Assembly: GCA_001801105.1 (NCBI GenBank)
Contig: MGWS01000008.1
Span: 81,233-145,232, forward strand
DNA from: Gallionellales bacterium GWA2_60_18
GTDB taxonomy: Bacteria; Pseudomonadota; Gammaproteobacteria; Burkholderiales; Gallionellaceae
Direction of reading: 5' to 3'
DNA: 64,000 bases
A model generated the notes under the pieces. The model did not search any database, was not told the DNA's origin, and saw nothing but the letters and a program-made list of their open reading frames with translations. Positions 1 through 9,600 of this stretch are shown piece by piece (position 1 is the first letter of the stretch; each line of letters starts with the position of its first letter). A program made the position numbers and the translations under genes.

Positions 1-831
1 CCCGCCGCGCACCATGGCGAGGTTCACGCAGGTTTGTCCATCCTGCTGGGCCAGCGCGATGATGTCGGCATCGGTCGCGCCGCCAGTGGATTCGACGAAC
101 TGTTTCTGCTGTACCGTGTGCAGCGCGCGCAGCTGGTCGCGCAACACGGCGGCCTGCTCGTAATGCTGCGCCTCCGCCGCCTGCTCCATCGCATCGCGCA
201 GGGTCTGCTCGACCTCCTGATGGCGGCCTTGCAGCAGCAGCACCGCGTTGCGGACATCGACCCGATAACCTTCCTCGGAGACCAGCTTCACGCAGGGTGC
301 GGTGCAGCGGTGGATCTGGTGCAGCAGACAGGGTCGCGTGCGGTTGCCGAACACGCTGTCTTCACAGGTGCGCAGGCGGAAGATCTTCTGCAACAGCTGG
401 ATGCTCTCCTTCGCCGCAGACGAATTCGGGTATGGCCCGAAGTATTGTTGTTGCCGGTTCGGCGTACCGCGGTAATAGGTCAGGCGCGGGAACGCATGCC
501 CGGTCAGCACGATATAAGGATAGGACTTGTCGTCGCGAAACAATATGTTATAGCGTGGCCTTAAGGATTTTATCAGGTTGTTTTCCAACAGCAGCGCCTC
601 GGCTTCCGAGCGCGTCACGGTAGTCTCGATGCGCGCGATGTGCGACACCATCAGGCGGATGCGCGGCGAGACGTTGGTCTTCTGGAAATAGGAGGCGACG
701 CGTTTCTTCAGCTGATTTGCCTTGCCGACATACAGCACCTCGCCCTTGCCGTCGAAGAAACGGTACACCCCCGGCAGCAGCGGCAGGCTATCGAGTATCG
801 GCTTGGGATCGAATTCGTAGGAGCGGGCCAT
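1..831 (-). CDS. uvrC: UvrABC excinuclease subunit C, partial (3' end outside window)
   Basis: This is the incision nuclease subunit of nucleotide excision repair, acting in the cytoplasm with UvrA and UvrB. The visible N-terminal 277 residues start [11 protein letters not shown] and contain the GIY-YIG nuclease core (PGVYRFF, then [13 protein letters not shown] and the SYF segment), the conserved [15 protein letters not shown] stretch, the [13 protein letters not shown] segment and the beginning of the UVR (UvrB-binding) region. The reading frame is open at base 1, so the C-terminal RNase H-like and HhH domains are not seen. The chosen ATG (829-831) has GAGAAGG about 8 bases upstream. An in-frame ATG 9 codons earlier (856-858) would overlap the preceding gene. 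The start codon lies inside a perfect inverted repeat (819-869), so the N-terminus is partly repeat-derived. Confidence 0.95.
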   Translation of the reverse strand, partial: MARSYEFDPKPILDSLPLLPGVYRFFDGKGEVLYVGKANQLKKRVASYFQKTNVSPRIRLMVSHIARIETTVTRSEAEALLLENNLIKSLRPRYNILFRDDKSYPYIVLTGHAFPRLTYYRGTPNRQQQYFGPYPNSSAAKESIQLLQKIFRLRTCEDSVFGNRTRPCLLHQIHRCTAPCVKLVSEEGYRVDVRNAVLLLQGRHQEVEQTLRDAMEQAAEAQHYEQAAVLRDQLRALHTVQQKQFVESTGGATDADIIALAQQDGQTCVNLAMVRGG

Positions 832-869
832 GCCCGCGACCTTCTCAATCGCGGGCATGGCCCGCTCCT
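819..869. repeat. REP-like perfect 21-bp inverted repeat at udg/uvrC junction
   Basis: Bases 819-839 and 849-869 are exact reverse complements (21 bp, core GCGGGCCATGCCCGC), separated by a 9-base loop. The sequence resembles repetitive extragenic palindromes known from Pseudomonas and other proteobacteria (GCGGGC..GCCCGCTCCTAC type). On the minus strand the right arm encodes the last residues and the first base of the stop codon of the glycosylase. The loop holds the GAGAAGG ribosome-binding sequence of uvrC, and the left arm contains the uvrC ATG. Folding would therefore place the start codon in a stem and the Shine-Dalgarno in the loop. Confidence 0.85.
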
Positions 870-1522
870 GCAATGTGTTTTGCAATGTTATCGACGACCG
901 CCTCGAACATCGCCGTGGTCAGGCGTCTGGTCTGGGTGTTGTAGCGGCTGCAATGATAGCTGTCGAACAGCGTCAACCCGCCCGGCAATTCATGCCGCGC
1001 GCCATGCGCGAAAGTAAAGCTGCTCTTGCGCAGTTGCAACGCCATCAACACCGCCTGATGCGCGATCGTGCCGAGCGCCATCACTGCCGTGCCCGGCGGC
1101 AGCGCCGCCAACTCCTCCGCCAGATAAGCGTTGCAGGTACGCACCTCGACCGGTTCCGGCTTGTTCTGCGGCGGCAGGCAGCGCACCGCATTGGTGATGC
1201 GGCAACCCGTCAGATGCAGGGCTGGGTTGGCGTTGCCCGCCGCATCCAGCGGCTCGGGGCTGCTGGCGAAGCCGTATTTGTGCAGTGTGCCGTATAGCAA
1301 ATTACCCGCAAAGTCGCCGGTGAACGGCCGCCCGGTGCGGTTCGCGCCGTGCATGCCGGGCGCCAGCCCGACCACGAGGAACGCGCTGCCCGCCGCGCCG
1401 AACGAGCTGACCGGCAGCGCATGGTAGTCCGGGTGTTCGCTGCGAACACGATCGAGAAAACCGGCCAAGCGCGCGCAACGGCAGCAATCGTTGTTAAATT
1501 CAGGCATGGTCAATTGTTTCAT
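845..1522 (-). CDS. uracil-DNA glycosylase, family 5-like (Fe-S type)
   Basis: This is a base-excision repair enzyme that removes uracil (and possibly other deaminated bases) from DNA. The 225-residue protein has the motif [18 protein letters not shown] near residues 50-67, which is the family 4/5 signature with the family-5-like [12 protein letters not shown] form. It also has a C-terminal motif SYHCSR. Cysteines at the N-terminus (C13/C14 and C16), in [10 protein letters not shown] and in TCNAYL fit the 4Fe-4S cluster of these families. The ATG at 1520-1522 was chosen because it overlaps the rlmJ stop as ATGA, which suggests translational coupling. A second in-frame ATG (1505-1507) is possible. 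The last residues AGAGHARD are encoded by a REP-like palindrome and are probably not part of the ancestral enzyme. Confidence 0.88.
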   Translation of the reverse strand: MKQLTMPEFNNDCCRCARLAGFLDRVRSEHPDYHALPVSSFGAAGSAFLVVGLAPGMHGANRTGRPFTGDFAGNLLYGTLHKYGFASSPEPLDAAGNANPALHLTGCRITNAVRCLPPQNKPEPVEVRTCNAYLAEELAALPPGTAVMALGTIAHQAVLMALQLRKSSFTFAHGARHELPGGLTLFDSYHCSRYNTQTRRLTTAMFEAVVDNIAKHIAGAGHARD

Positions 1523-2373
1523 GCGGAAGAATTTTCTTTCATCTCCAGGAAAAACGCGCCCTCGCCATTTTGCCCCAGATGCCTTGCAAGATACGGCATC
1601 GTCTCCTGCAGCACACCGTGCAGCGTCCACGGCGGATTGAGCACGAACATGCCGCTGCCATGCATGCCGAAACCGTCTTCGCTCGGCGCTTGCACGCTGA
1701 GCGCGACATGCAGCCAAGACTTCACCGGCAGCTGCTTGAGCTGCTCCGGCAAATGCCGCGCCTCGGCGCGCTGCAACTGCGGATACCACACCGCGTACAC
1801 GCCGCTGGCAAAACGCTTCAGACCTTCGCGCAACGCCGCTACCACATGCCGGTAATCCTGCTTGTCCTCATAGGGCGGGTCGATCAGCACCAGCGCGCGG
1901 CGCGGCGGCGGCGGCAATAAGGCTTTCAGCGCGCCGAAGCCGTCGGCGGCCTGTATCAGCACCTGCGCGCCATGTCCGGCGAAATTCTGTTGCAGCAACT
2001 CGCTGTCGGTCGGATGCAGCTCGAACAGCCGCATCCTGTCCTGCTCGCGCAACAGTTGCAGCGCGACCAGCGGCGAGCCGGGATACAGCTTCAACTGTCC
2101 GTCCGGATTGAAATGCCGCACCAGCGCTACATATTCCGCCAGCGACGCGGGCAGATCATCGCGCTGCCACAGCCGCGCGATGCCGCCCTCGAACTCGGCA
2201 TTTTGGGTGGCATAACCGCGATCCAGTTCGTAGCACCCGGCTCCGGCATGGGTGTCGATGTACCAGAACGGCTTGTCCTTTTGCGCCAGATAGCGCAGCA
2301 ACTGCACCTCGACGAGATGCTTCAATACATCGGCGTGGTTGCCCGCATGGAAGGCGTGGCGGTAACTGAGCAT
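1519..2373 (-). CDS. rlmJ: 23S rRNA (adenine(2030)-N6)-methyltransferase RlmJ
   Basis: RlmJ uses S-adenosylmethionine to methylate N6 of A2030 in 23S rRNA. The 284-residue protein begins MLSYRHAFHAGNHADVLKH, the characteristic RlmJ/ComJ N-terminus. It has a SAM-binding start IDTHAGAGCYEL near residues 39-50 and the catalytic motif IDPPYE near residue 163 (DPPY class N6-adenine methyltransferase). Length fits the family (about 280). It is the upstream partner of the uracil-DNA glycosylase gene, with a 4-base stop/start overlap, and follows the ACT-domain gene by 25 bases, so the three are probably cotranscribed. Confidence 0.95.
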   Translation of the reverse strand: MLSYRHAFHAGNHADVLKHLVEVQLLRYLAQKDKPFWYIDTHAGAGCYELDRGYATQNAEFEGGIARLWQRDDLPASLAEYVALVRHFNPDGQLKLYPGSPLVALQLLREQDRMRLFELHPTDSELLQQNFAGHGAQVLIQAADGFGALKALLPPPPRRALVLIDPPYEDKQDYRHVVAALREGLKRFASGVYAVWYPQLQRAEARHLPEQLKQLPVKSWLHVALSVQAPSEDGFGMHGSGMFVLNPPWTLHGVLQETMPYLARHLGQNGEGAFFLEMKENSSA

Positions 2374-2398
2374 GGCCGGGCTACCGGTTGGTTATGCT

Positions 2399-2944
2399 TC
2401 AGCCGCGCACTGGCTCGAAGATCACATCCAGGTTGAGGTCGTCGCAATAATCGAGGAAATCACCGCGCAGAGTGGGAATATGCGTGTCGGCCGGAACACC
2501 CACCGTCATGGTGACGGAGAACATCGGCGTGCCGGTATGCGGCGCGGGATAGGTGTCAGTACGCAATTCCTCGATATTGATGCCGTGCTTGGAGAAGAAC
2601 GTGGACAGGCTGCGCACGATGCCGGGATGATCCATGGCTACCACTTCCACGCTGTAGGGAAGTGCAGGCCGCGTCTGGTCGCGCTTGCGGGTGCGGCTGT
2701 GGATGATGGTCAGGCCCAGCTTCTCGCCCAGCGCATCCATCTGCCCTTCGAGCTTGGACAGCGCGTTCCACGGGCCGGAAACCAGCATGATGAGCGCGAA
2801 CTGCCCGCCGAGCACGGCCATGCGGCTCTCTTCGATATTGCATCCGCTCTCGGTGATCCGGCTCGAGAGGCGGTCGACAAGTCCGACCTTGTCTTCTCCC
2901 GAAGCGGTGATCATCAGGTATTCGTTCTGGGTATCGGTATTCAT
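2399..2944 (-). CDS. GcvR-like protein with two ACT domains
   Basis: This is a small cytoplasmic regulator-type protein of 181 residues made of two ACT domains (about residues 8-88, beginning EYLMITASGEDKVGLVDR, and about 95-175, with VVAMDHPGIVRSLSTFF). The family includes GcvR, which in enterobacteria binds the GcvA activator in response to glycine. There is no DNA-binding domain and no catalytic domain, so regulation by protein contact and amino-acid binding is the likely mode. No gcvA or glycine-cleavage gene is in the window, so the partner is unknown. The upstream 120 bases to the rep gene hold no other gene. The family assignment is solid; the exact role is inferred. Confidence 0.85.
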   Translation of the reverse strand: MNTDTQNEYLMITASGEDKVGLVDRLSSRITESGCNIEESRMAVLGGQFALIMLVSGPWNALSKLEGQMDALGEKLGLTIIHSRTRKRDQTRPALPYSVEVVAMDHPGIVRSLSTFFSKHGINIEELRTDTYPAPHTGTPMFSVTMTVGVPADTHIPTLRGDFLDYCDDLNLDVIFEPVRG

Positions 2945-3064
2945 GGGTCGTTAAACTTTAAAAGTTGGTCAAAAAATCGGCAGGCAACAGCATCTTTCCC
3001 GGTTAACTGCTACAAGGTCTGCACCCTACCCCGCCCTTGCGGCATGGTCAATAAGCTTCACTCA

Positions 3065-5053
3065 TTACTCTTTGTTCAGCATCGCCTTCAGGTTGGCCAG
3101 CTTGCTCTTGCCCTCATCCTTGCTGACGGTCGGTGCCGCATCCTTGTGGCCACCGGCAAAGGCCAGTTCGTCCTGCGGCATCTCCTCGATGAAGCGGCTC
3201 GGCTCGCAGGCGAACCAATCCTTGCCGCGCTTGCGGCGGTTGCAATAGCTGATCTGCAAGGAACGCTCGGCGCGGGTGATGCCGACATACATCAGGCGGC
3301 GCTCCTCTTCGATTTGTTTCTCGTCGCTGTCGCGGAACGGCAGTATCTCCTCCTCCGCGCCGACGATGAACACATGCGGGAACTCCAGCCCCTTGGCGGC
3401 GTGCAGAGTGGACAGCGAGACCGCGTCCGGCTCCTGTTCGCCGCTTTCGAGCATGCTGATCAGCGCGACGGTCTGCACCATGTCGAGCAACGATTTCTCG
3501 TCCGCCTCGGCCTTGCGCTTGAGCCAGCCGATGAAATCCTCGACGTTCTTCCATTTGCCCTCGGCCTGACGCGGATCATGCGAATCAAACAGCCAGGTCT
3601 CGTAGTTGATCGCGCGCAGCAGCTCGTCCAGCAGTTCGCCGCACGGATCCTTGTCGGCGCGCTCCTGAATGCGGTTGATGAAGTTGCAGAACAGCATCAG
3701 CTCTTCATGCTGGCGCGCGGCCAGCTCCCGCTCGACTTCCGGCTCGAACGCCGCCTCGAACAGGCTGATATGGCGCGCGCCGGCATGGCTGCCGAGCCGT
3801 TCCAGCGTGGTGTTGCCGATGCCGCGCTTGGGCGTGGTGACGGCGCGGATGAAGGCCGGATCGTCGTCCGGATTGGCGATCAGACGCAAATATGAAGTGA
3901 TGTCCTTGATCTCCGCCTTGTCGAAGAACGAGGTTCCGCCGCTGACGGTATAAGGAACGCGCTGGGCGCGCAGCTGCTCCTCGAAACCGCGCGACAGATG
4001 GTTGCTGCGGTACAGGATGGTGTAATCGGAAAACTTGTTACGGTGCTCGAACTTGTGCGAAAGCAGCTTCATCACCACGCTCTCGGCCTCGTGCTCATCG
4101 TCGCGCGCAGCATAGATGCGGATAGCATCGCCGATGCCGTGCTCGCTCCACAGCTTCTTCTCGAACACCTTGGTATTGTGGTTGATGAGATTATTGGCCA
4201 CCTTGAGGATGCGCTGCGAGGAGCGGTAGTTCTGCTCCAGCTTGATCACCTGCAGGCTGGGATAATCGTTGCGCAGGTTGTGCAAGTTCTCCACGCTGGC
4301 GCCGCGCCAGGCATAGATCGCCTGATCGTCGTCGCCCACCGCGGTGAATGCCGCGCGGCTGCCGGCCAGCAAGCGGGTCAACTGGTACTGGCAATCGTTG
4401 GTGTCCTGATATTCGTCGATCAGCAGATAGCGCAGCTTGCCCTGCCAGCGCTCCAGCGCTTCGGGATGCTGGCGGAACAACAGCACCGGCAGGTGGATCA
4501 GGTCGTCGAAATCCACCGCCTGATAGGCACGTAGCGTTTCCTGATAGCGGCTGTAAAGACGCGCATGCAGTTTCTCCTCCGCATCCCCCGCGAGCTCCGC
4601 CGCCTGTTCCGGCGACACGAAAGCCGACTTCCAATTCGAAATCTGCGTCTGCACGTCGCGCAGCTCCTGCTTGTCGCCGGAATTGGCCAGCTCGCCGAGT
4701 ATCTTCCAGCTGTCGCTGCTATCGAAGATCGAGAACTGCGGCTTGTAACCCAGCAGCGCGGCCTCCTTGCGCAGGATGTTCATGCCCAGCGAATGGAAGG
4801 TGCTCACCACCAGCCCCTTGCTGTCCTTGCCCTGCAACAGCCCGGCGACGCGCTCGCGCATCTCGTTGGCCGCCTTGTTGGTGAAGGTGATCGCGGCGAT
4901 GTTGCGCGGCGCGTAGCCGCATTTCTCGATCAGATAAGCGATCTTGTGGGTGATGACGCGCGTCTTGCCGCTACCTGCACCGGCCAGCACCAGCAGGGGC
5001 GCATCGATAGCGGTCACGGCTGCGCGCTGGGCAGCGTTGAGCTTGTTCAACAT
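3065..5053 (-). CDS. rep: ATP-dependent DNA helicase Rep (UvrD/PcrA family)
   Basis: This is a superfamily 1A 3'-5' DNA helicase that helps replication forks pass protein-bound DNA. The 662 residues match Rep length (about 670). The Q motif and Walker A are in LNAAQRAAV...AGAGSGKT (residues 6-31), motif Ia is TFTNKAANEMRER, motif II is LIDEYQDTN near residue 209, motif III is VGDDDQAIYAWRGA, and motifs IV-VI include LEQNYRSS, LSTLHAAKGLEF and YVGITRAE. The N-terminus MLNKLNAAQRAAV is closer to Rep than to UvrD. It stands alone on the minus strand, upstream of the GcvR-like gene by 120 bases. Confidence 0.95.
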   Translation of the reverse strand: MLNKLNAAQRAAVTAIDAPLLVLAGAGSGKTRVITHKIAYLIEKCGYAPRNIAAITFTNKAANEMRERVAGLLQGKDSKGLVVSTFHSLGMNILRKEAALLGYKPQFSIFDSSDSWKILGELANSGDKQELRDVQTQISNWKSAFVSPEQAAELAGDAEEKLHARLYSRYQETLRAYQAVDFDDLIHLPVLLFRQHPEALERWQGKLRYLLIDEYQDTNDCQYQLTRLLAGSRAAFTAVGDDDQAIYAWRGASVENLHNLRNDYPSLQVIKLEQNYRSSQRILKVANNLINHNTKVFEKKLWSEHGIGDAIRIYAARDDEHEAESVVMKLLSHKFEHRNKFSDYTILYRSNHLSRGFEEQLRAQRVPYTVSGGTSFFDKAEIKDITSYLRLIANPDDDPAFIRAVTTPKRGIGNTTLERLGSHAGARHISLFEAAFEPEVERELAARQHEELMLFCNFINRIQERADKDPCGELLDELLRAINYETWLFDSHDPRQAEGKWKNVEDFIGWLKRKAEADEKSLLDMVQTVALISMLESGEQEPDAVSLSTLHAAKGLEFPHVFIVGAEEEILPFRDSDEKQIEEERRLMYVGITRAERSLQISYCNRRKRGKDWFACEPSRFIEEMPQDELAFAGGHKDAAPTVSKDEGKSKLANLKAMLNKE

Positions 5054-5417
5054 TTACTTGGGATCGACATTCGGAACTGCTGGATGAGCGTTTTCTCTGG
5101 GGGCGCGCATGATACCAAAAAGGAAACGCTGATTATTGATCCGGCACTTTTAAAGTATCGCCTTCGTCATTATTTCTGGCTTACCCCGGAATTCAGCAGA
5201 GGTATATCCCCCGGCAAAGCCGGGGGCTTTAGTTTGTGAGCCGCTCAAAGCGGCAAAAAAACCTTGCGCCGCTCAAGGTGGCTCAGATTCCTCCTCCTTC
5301 AAGGGGGAGGTTAGGAGGGGGTTGGGGCTATCGGGTTAATCAAAAACACCATCTTCGTCCCTTGCGGCTGAAGCGATTAACCGCCATAATTGCTTCATTA
5401 AGTGGAGCGATTAAGCG
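5054..5417. other. intergenic region between divergent rep and Fic genes
   Basis: This 364-base stretch has no supported gene. It must contain the rep promoter (minus) and the Fic gene promoter (plus), but I see no convincing -35/-10 pair. Its middle is occupied by palindromic repeats: the CCCCCGGC hairpin (5208-5226), a GCCGCT/AGCGGC hairpin (5240-5254) followed by seven A, and a C/G-tract stretch around 5289-5325 that resembles the CTCCCCCTT...GGGGG repeats found again near 58.6 kb. Confidence 0.6.
5208..5254. repeat. CCCCCGGC hairpin element, copy 1
   Basis: CCCCCGGC (5208-5215), a 3-base loop and GCCGGGGG (5219-5226) form a perfect 8-bp hairpin. It is followed by CTTTAGTTTGTGAG and a second hairpin GCCGCT-CAA-AGCGGC (5240-5254). 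The same order of hairpin, CTTTAGTTTGT spacer and second hairpin recurs at 58494-58540, and the first hairpin alone at 58741-58759. It is therefore a dispersed element rather than a gene-specific terminator, although read rightwards the first hairpin plus T-rich spacer could terminate transcription. Confidence 0.75.
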
Positions 5418-6533
5418 ATGCAAACGCCTCTTACCTGGATATGGCAACAACCTGACTGGCCGCATTTCCGCTGGGATGAAGGCCGGCTCTCGCATGCATT
5501 GTCGCGTGCCAGATTGGCTCAGGGCAAGGTGTTGGGCACTGCCAAGTTGCTTGATGCCAAGCTGTCGCTGGAGGCTATCGCCGCCATTCTTGCGGAAGAT
5601 GGCCTGACGACCAGCGCCATCGAGGGAGATCGCCTCGATCTGGATTCCGTACGTTCTTCGGTGGCGCGCCATCTGGGTTTACCGACTGCGGGGCTCCCTT
5701 CTCCCCCAAGGGCAGTAGATGGCCTGATCGAGGTGTTGCTGGATGCGACGATGCATCACGACCAGCTACTGGCAGTGGATCGCCTGTGCGGATGGCAGGC
5801 GGCATTGTTTCCCACTGGTCGCTCCGGTCTGCACACCATCCGGGCTGGATCGTTGCGCGGAACCGAGCCAATGCAAGTGGTTTCGGGCGGCATCGGCCAC
5901 GAAAAGGTTCACTTTCTGGCACCGCAGCGGGAAGTTCTCGAGATGGAGCTCGACCGCTTCCTGGCATGGTTCAATGCGCCCGGCGATATCGATGGGCTGG
6001 TTCGTGCGGGAATCGCACATCTCTGGTTCGTCACCCTGCATCCCTTCGAGGACGGCAACGGTCGTTTGGCGCGCGCGATCACCGATATGGCGCTATCGCA
6101 AGACGAGCGGCAATCCATGCGTTTCTTCAGTTTGTCCGCGCAGATTTTGCGAAAGCGGGAACATTATTACGCCATTCTTGAAAGCACACAGCGCGGCAAT
6201 CTGGATGTGACGGACTGGTTGTTGTGGTTTCTGGCGCAGGTCGAAGCTGCCGCCAATGCTGCGGAACAGACGGTTGCCACGACGCTGGCCAAAGCCAGAT
6301 TCTGGCTCGGGCATCAGTCCACAGGCATCAACGAACGCCAACGCAAGGTGTTGAACCGTTTGCTGGATGCCGGTCCAGATGGATTTACAGGCGGAATCAA
6401 TACACGCAAATACATGAGTCTGACCAATATCAGCCGCGCAACGGCCTATCGCGAACTGGCCGATCTGGTTGAAAAAGGTTGCCTGCACCCGAGCGGCGGC
6501 GGACGCAGCAGCGGATACTCGATAGTCTGGTAA
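5418..6533 (+). CDS. Fic family protein (class II, DUF4172-type N-terminus)
   Basis: Fic enzymes usually transfer AMP from ATP to a target hydroxyl. The 371-residue protein starts with a DUF4172-like region (WIWQQPDWPHFRWD). It has the inhibitory-helix motif TSAIEG at residues 65-70, which fits (S/T)xxxE(G/N) lying N-terminal to the core (class II). The complete catalytic loop HPFEDGNGR is at 208-216, and the C-terminal winged-helix-like segment contains SRATAYRELADLVEKG. All expected active-site residues are present, so it should be an active, self-inhibited enzyme. GGAG lies 10 bases before the ATG. No separate antitoxin gene adjoins it, as expected when inhibition is in cis. Target unknown; it could also be regulatory, given the HTH. 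Confidence 0.9.
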   Translation: MQTPLTWIWQQPDWPHFRWDEGRLSHALSRARLAQGKVLGTAKLLDAKLSLEAIAAILAEDGLTTSAIEGDRLDLDSVRSSVARHLGLPTAGLPSPPRAVDGLIEVLLDATMHHDQLLAVDRLCGWQAALFPTGRSGLHTIRAGSLRGTEPMQVVSGGIGHEKVHFLAPQREVLEMELDRFLAWFNAPGDIDGLVRAGIAHLWFVTLHPFEDGNGRLARAITDMALSQDERQSMRFFSLSAQILRKREHYYAILESTQRGNLDVTDWLLWFLAQVEAAANAAEQTVATTLAKARFWLGHQSTGINERQRKVLNRLLDAGPDGFTGGINTRKYMSLTNISRATAYRELADLVEKGCLHPSGGGRSSGYSIVW

Positions 6534-6578
6534 TTCCCGCGCACAACCAAAATCAATCCATTCGCGTCCGCTCGCACC

Positions 6579-6599
6579 CCCGCCTCCGGCTGACCGAAG
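6579..6599. repeat. 21-bp sequence shared with the end of the ABC exporter gene
   Basis: CCCGCCTCCGGCTGACCGAA plus G at 6579-6599 matches 22118-22138 at 20 of 21 positions. The second copy encodes the C-terminal FGQPEAG of the type I ABC exporter. The first copy lies just beyond the 3' end of the RTX gene of the same locus. This may be a small dispersed repeat. Confidence 0.6.
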
Positions 6600-6600
6600 T

Positions 6601-6627
6601 TCAGCCCCCCCCGTCCGGGGCGGCTGA
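6601..6627. terminator. hairpin between convergent Fic and RTX genes
   Basis: TCAGCC-C-CCCC (6601-6611) pairs with GGGG-C-GGCTGA (6617-6627) around the loop CGTCC. This makes an 11-bp stem with one C-C mismatch in the 109-base gap between the Fic stop (6533) and the RTX stop (6643). The position suits a bidirectional terminator, but neither strand shows a strong U-tract, so termination is only inferred from stability and placement. Confidence 0.45.
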
Positions 6628-6642
6628 TGGATGCGTGGCCCG

Positions 6643-9600
6643 TCACACCCCCAGCCTCTCCAATCCCTCCCCGAGCCCCGCGAACCCCTTCATCTGCTGC
6701 CCGTTGCCCATGCCCTGCCGAGAGAGGCTCTGGCTGCCCCCCGAACCGAACAGCCCGAACGATCTGGCGCCGGCGCCGGATTCGGTAAAGTGGCTGTCAT
6801 CATTCCCGCTTTGCGCCAGGTGCTCCTTGAGCCGCGCATCCATGCGCGCCCATTCCGTGCTGTAGTCGCCGGAGAGGCCTCCGGCAATATTCCGATTCAC
6901 CTGCCAGTCGGTCTGGCTGCTTCCGCCGCCGTTCCGGCCCGTGGCGCCGAAGGGGGCATGGCGTTCGTCGCGGCTTTCCTGTTCGAACCAGGAACGGATC
7001 AGTTCTTCGGTGCGGTGGCTATCGGAATCCTTGTCGCCGTGCGAGGAAGAATCGTCTTGTTGTTGGTCGTGGTCATCATCACCGTCGTCGCTCTGGCTGT
7101 TTGCATCGTCGCCGGAGGCGTATTGTCCGTTGCCGCTTTGCGAACCTGGATGTCCGGGCGAAGTGCCTGTACCGTCATTGGTGTTGTGGTCGTGACCGGG
7201 TGGCGGTGCGTCTTCTCCGTTGCCCACTCCCTCGTTGCCATGGCTGACCGAGATGCGGAAGACATCCGAGGCGGAGAGGCTGCCAGCCGTGCTGCCGGTG
7301 GCGGCCACGCTGTCTGTCGCGGTCACCTGGACATCCACAAAGCCGACTTCCTTCGGCGTCTCGCCCGAGAAGGTTCGGGTGGCAGCATCGAACTTCAACC
7401 AATCCGGCAGCGCCGAGCCGTCGGCAAGAGCCGCGCCGTAGGTCAGCGTGTCGCCTTGGTCGATGTCGGCAAAGCTCCCTTCCGGCATCTGCCAGGAGAA
7501 GTGCTTGTGGAAGGTGAAGTTCTGGTCGTCCAGCGGCGCGACAAGGATGGGCGCATCATTTGTCCCGTTCAGGAAGATATCCAATACCGCGGACGCTCCA
7601 ACCATGCCGTCCGTCGCGGTGTAGCCGAAATGCTCGACGACCTGCGCATCGCGTCCCAGCGACTGCACCGGCATGGAGGCATTATCGAGTGTGTAGCTGT
7701 AGCTGCCGTCGGTAGCCAGAGCGAGCTGGCCGTAGTTGCCCTGCCGCGTGCCGGCATCGGCGGCCGTCAGCAGCGTGCCTTGGTCGACATCGCTGTCGTT
7801 GGCGAGCGCATTACCGGTTGCGGTGATGTTGAGGTCTTCCCGCACATAGGCTACATCGGCGGCGGCGACAGGCGCATCGTTGGTGCCGGTGATGCTGACC
7901 GCGAGGGCGGATGGTGTGGCTACGGTGCCGTCTGTTGCTTCATAAGCGAAGGTCTCGGTAACAACCTGCCCTGCGGCCAGCGACTGCACGCCTGGCGAGG
8001 CGTTGTCCAGTGCGTAGTTGTAGTTGCCGTCAGCAGCGAGGGTGAGCTGACCATAGTTGCCTGCGAACACACCCGCATTCAGCACGCTGAGCTCCGCCCC
8101 CTGATCCGCATCGGTGTCGTTGGCGAGCACATTGCCCGTCGCGGAGATAGTGAGGTCTTCTTGCACAGCCGCCACATCGGCAACAGTCACCGGCGCATCA
8201 TTCGTCCCTGTGATGGTGACGGTCAATGTGGATGGCGTTGCAATTAGTCCATCCGTTGCCGCATAGGCGAAGGTCTCGGTAACAACCTGCCCTGCGGCCA
8301 GTGACTGCACGCCGGGCGAGGCATTATTCAAGGCGTAGCTGTAACTGCCATCGGTTGCCAGTGTGAGCTGGCCGTAGCTGCCAGCAAACAAGCCCGCATC
8401 GGCCACGCTAAGCACCGCACCCTGATCCACATCGGTGTCGTTGGCGAGCACGTTGCCGGTCGCGATGATGGTCAGGTCTTCCTGTGCGGCGACCGCATCG
8501 GCGACGGTCACCGGGGCATCGTTGGTGCCCGTGATGCTGACGGTGAGCGTGGCCGGGGTGAACGCGATGCCGTCGGTGGCCTGATAGGTGAATCTCTCGG
8601 TGACGATTTGCCCAGCGGCCAGCGATTGAACCGCGAGCGAGGCGTTGTCCAGCATGTAGGTATAACTGCCGTCTGCATTCAGCAGCAAACTGCCGTAGTT
8701 GCCTTGCAGCGTACCCGCGTTGGCGACGCTCAATACGGTGCCTTGATCGATGTCGCTGTCGTTGGACAGCACGTTGCCGGTGGCAACGAGAGCGGCATCC
8801 TCCTGCACGGCAGCGGCATCATCATCTGCCGTGACGGGTGCATCGTTGGTGCCGGCAATGATGACATTCACTATGCTGCTTGCGGTCACCCCCTTACTGT
8901 CGCTGATCGTATAGACAAAGCTATCGGTTACTGTTTGCCCTGCGCTCAGCTCCTGGAAGCGGTTGCCGATGTCGTACTGCACCTGGCCGTTCACCAGCGC
9001 GATGGAAGCTCCAACAGCGGAGGTGCCGACGGAAATGACGGAAATCACATCGTTGGTATTCGGATCGCTGTCGTTGGCAAGCAAGGCAGCCACCGGCACG
9101 TTCATTACGCCGCCGTCCTCATACACGGTGATCGCGTCCGGGTTGGCAACAGGCGGACGATTCATCAGCCCTTCGATGCCCGCGTAATCAAGCGAGGAAC
9201 CATCGCTAAACTCGATACGACTTACTCCCCCGCCCTGCACGAACCAGTTGGTCAGTGTGATGAAGTCGGTTGTGCCGAGCACGTTAATGATCATATTGTC
9301 GCCGTCACGCACGCCTTCCAGATTGGCCTCGGTCAGGCCACTGCCGATGTAGAGCGTGTCGTTGCCCAGCGCATCCACGATGGTGTCCACTCCATCGCCG
9401 GAATTGAACACGTAGCGGTCGTTACCCGCACCGCCCATCAGGGTGTCATTGCCAACACCTCCGATCAGCGTATCCGCACCGGCCCCGCCATCGAGCACGT
9501 TCGCGCCGCTGTTGCCTGTGAGGATGTTGTCGAGCGTATTGCCGCCGGCGTTGATGTTCGCCGTATCCGTCAGTGTGAGATTCTCGACGTTGTCGGAGAG

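Noticed and set aside
4565..5239. Plus-strand open frame across the rep start
   Set aside because: It is antisense to the Rep N-terminal coding region, runs into the repeat element and shows no recognisable protein features.
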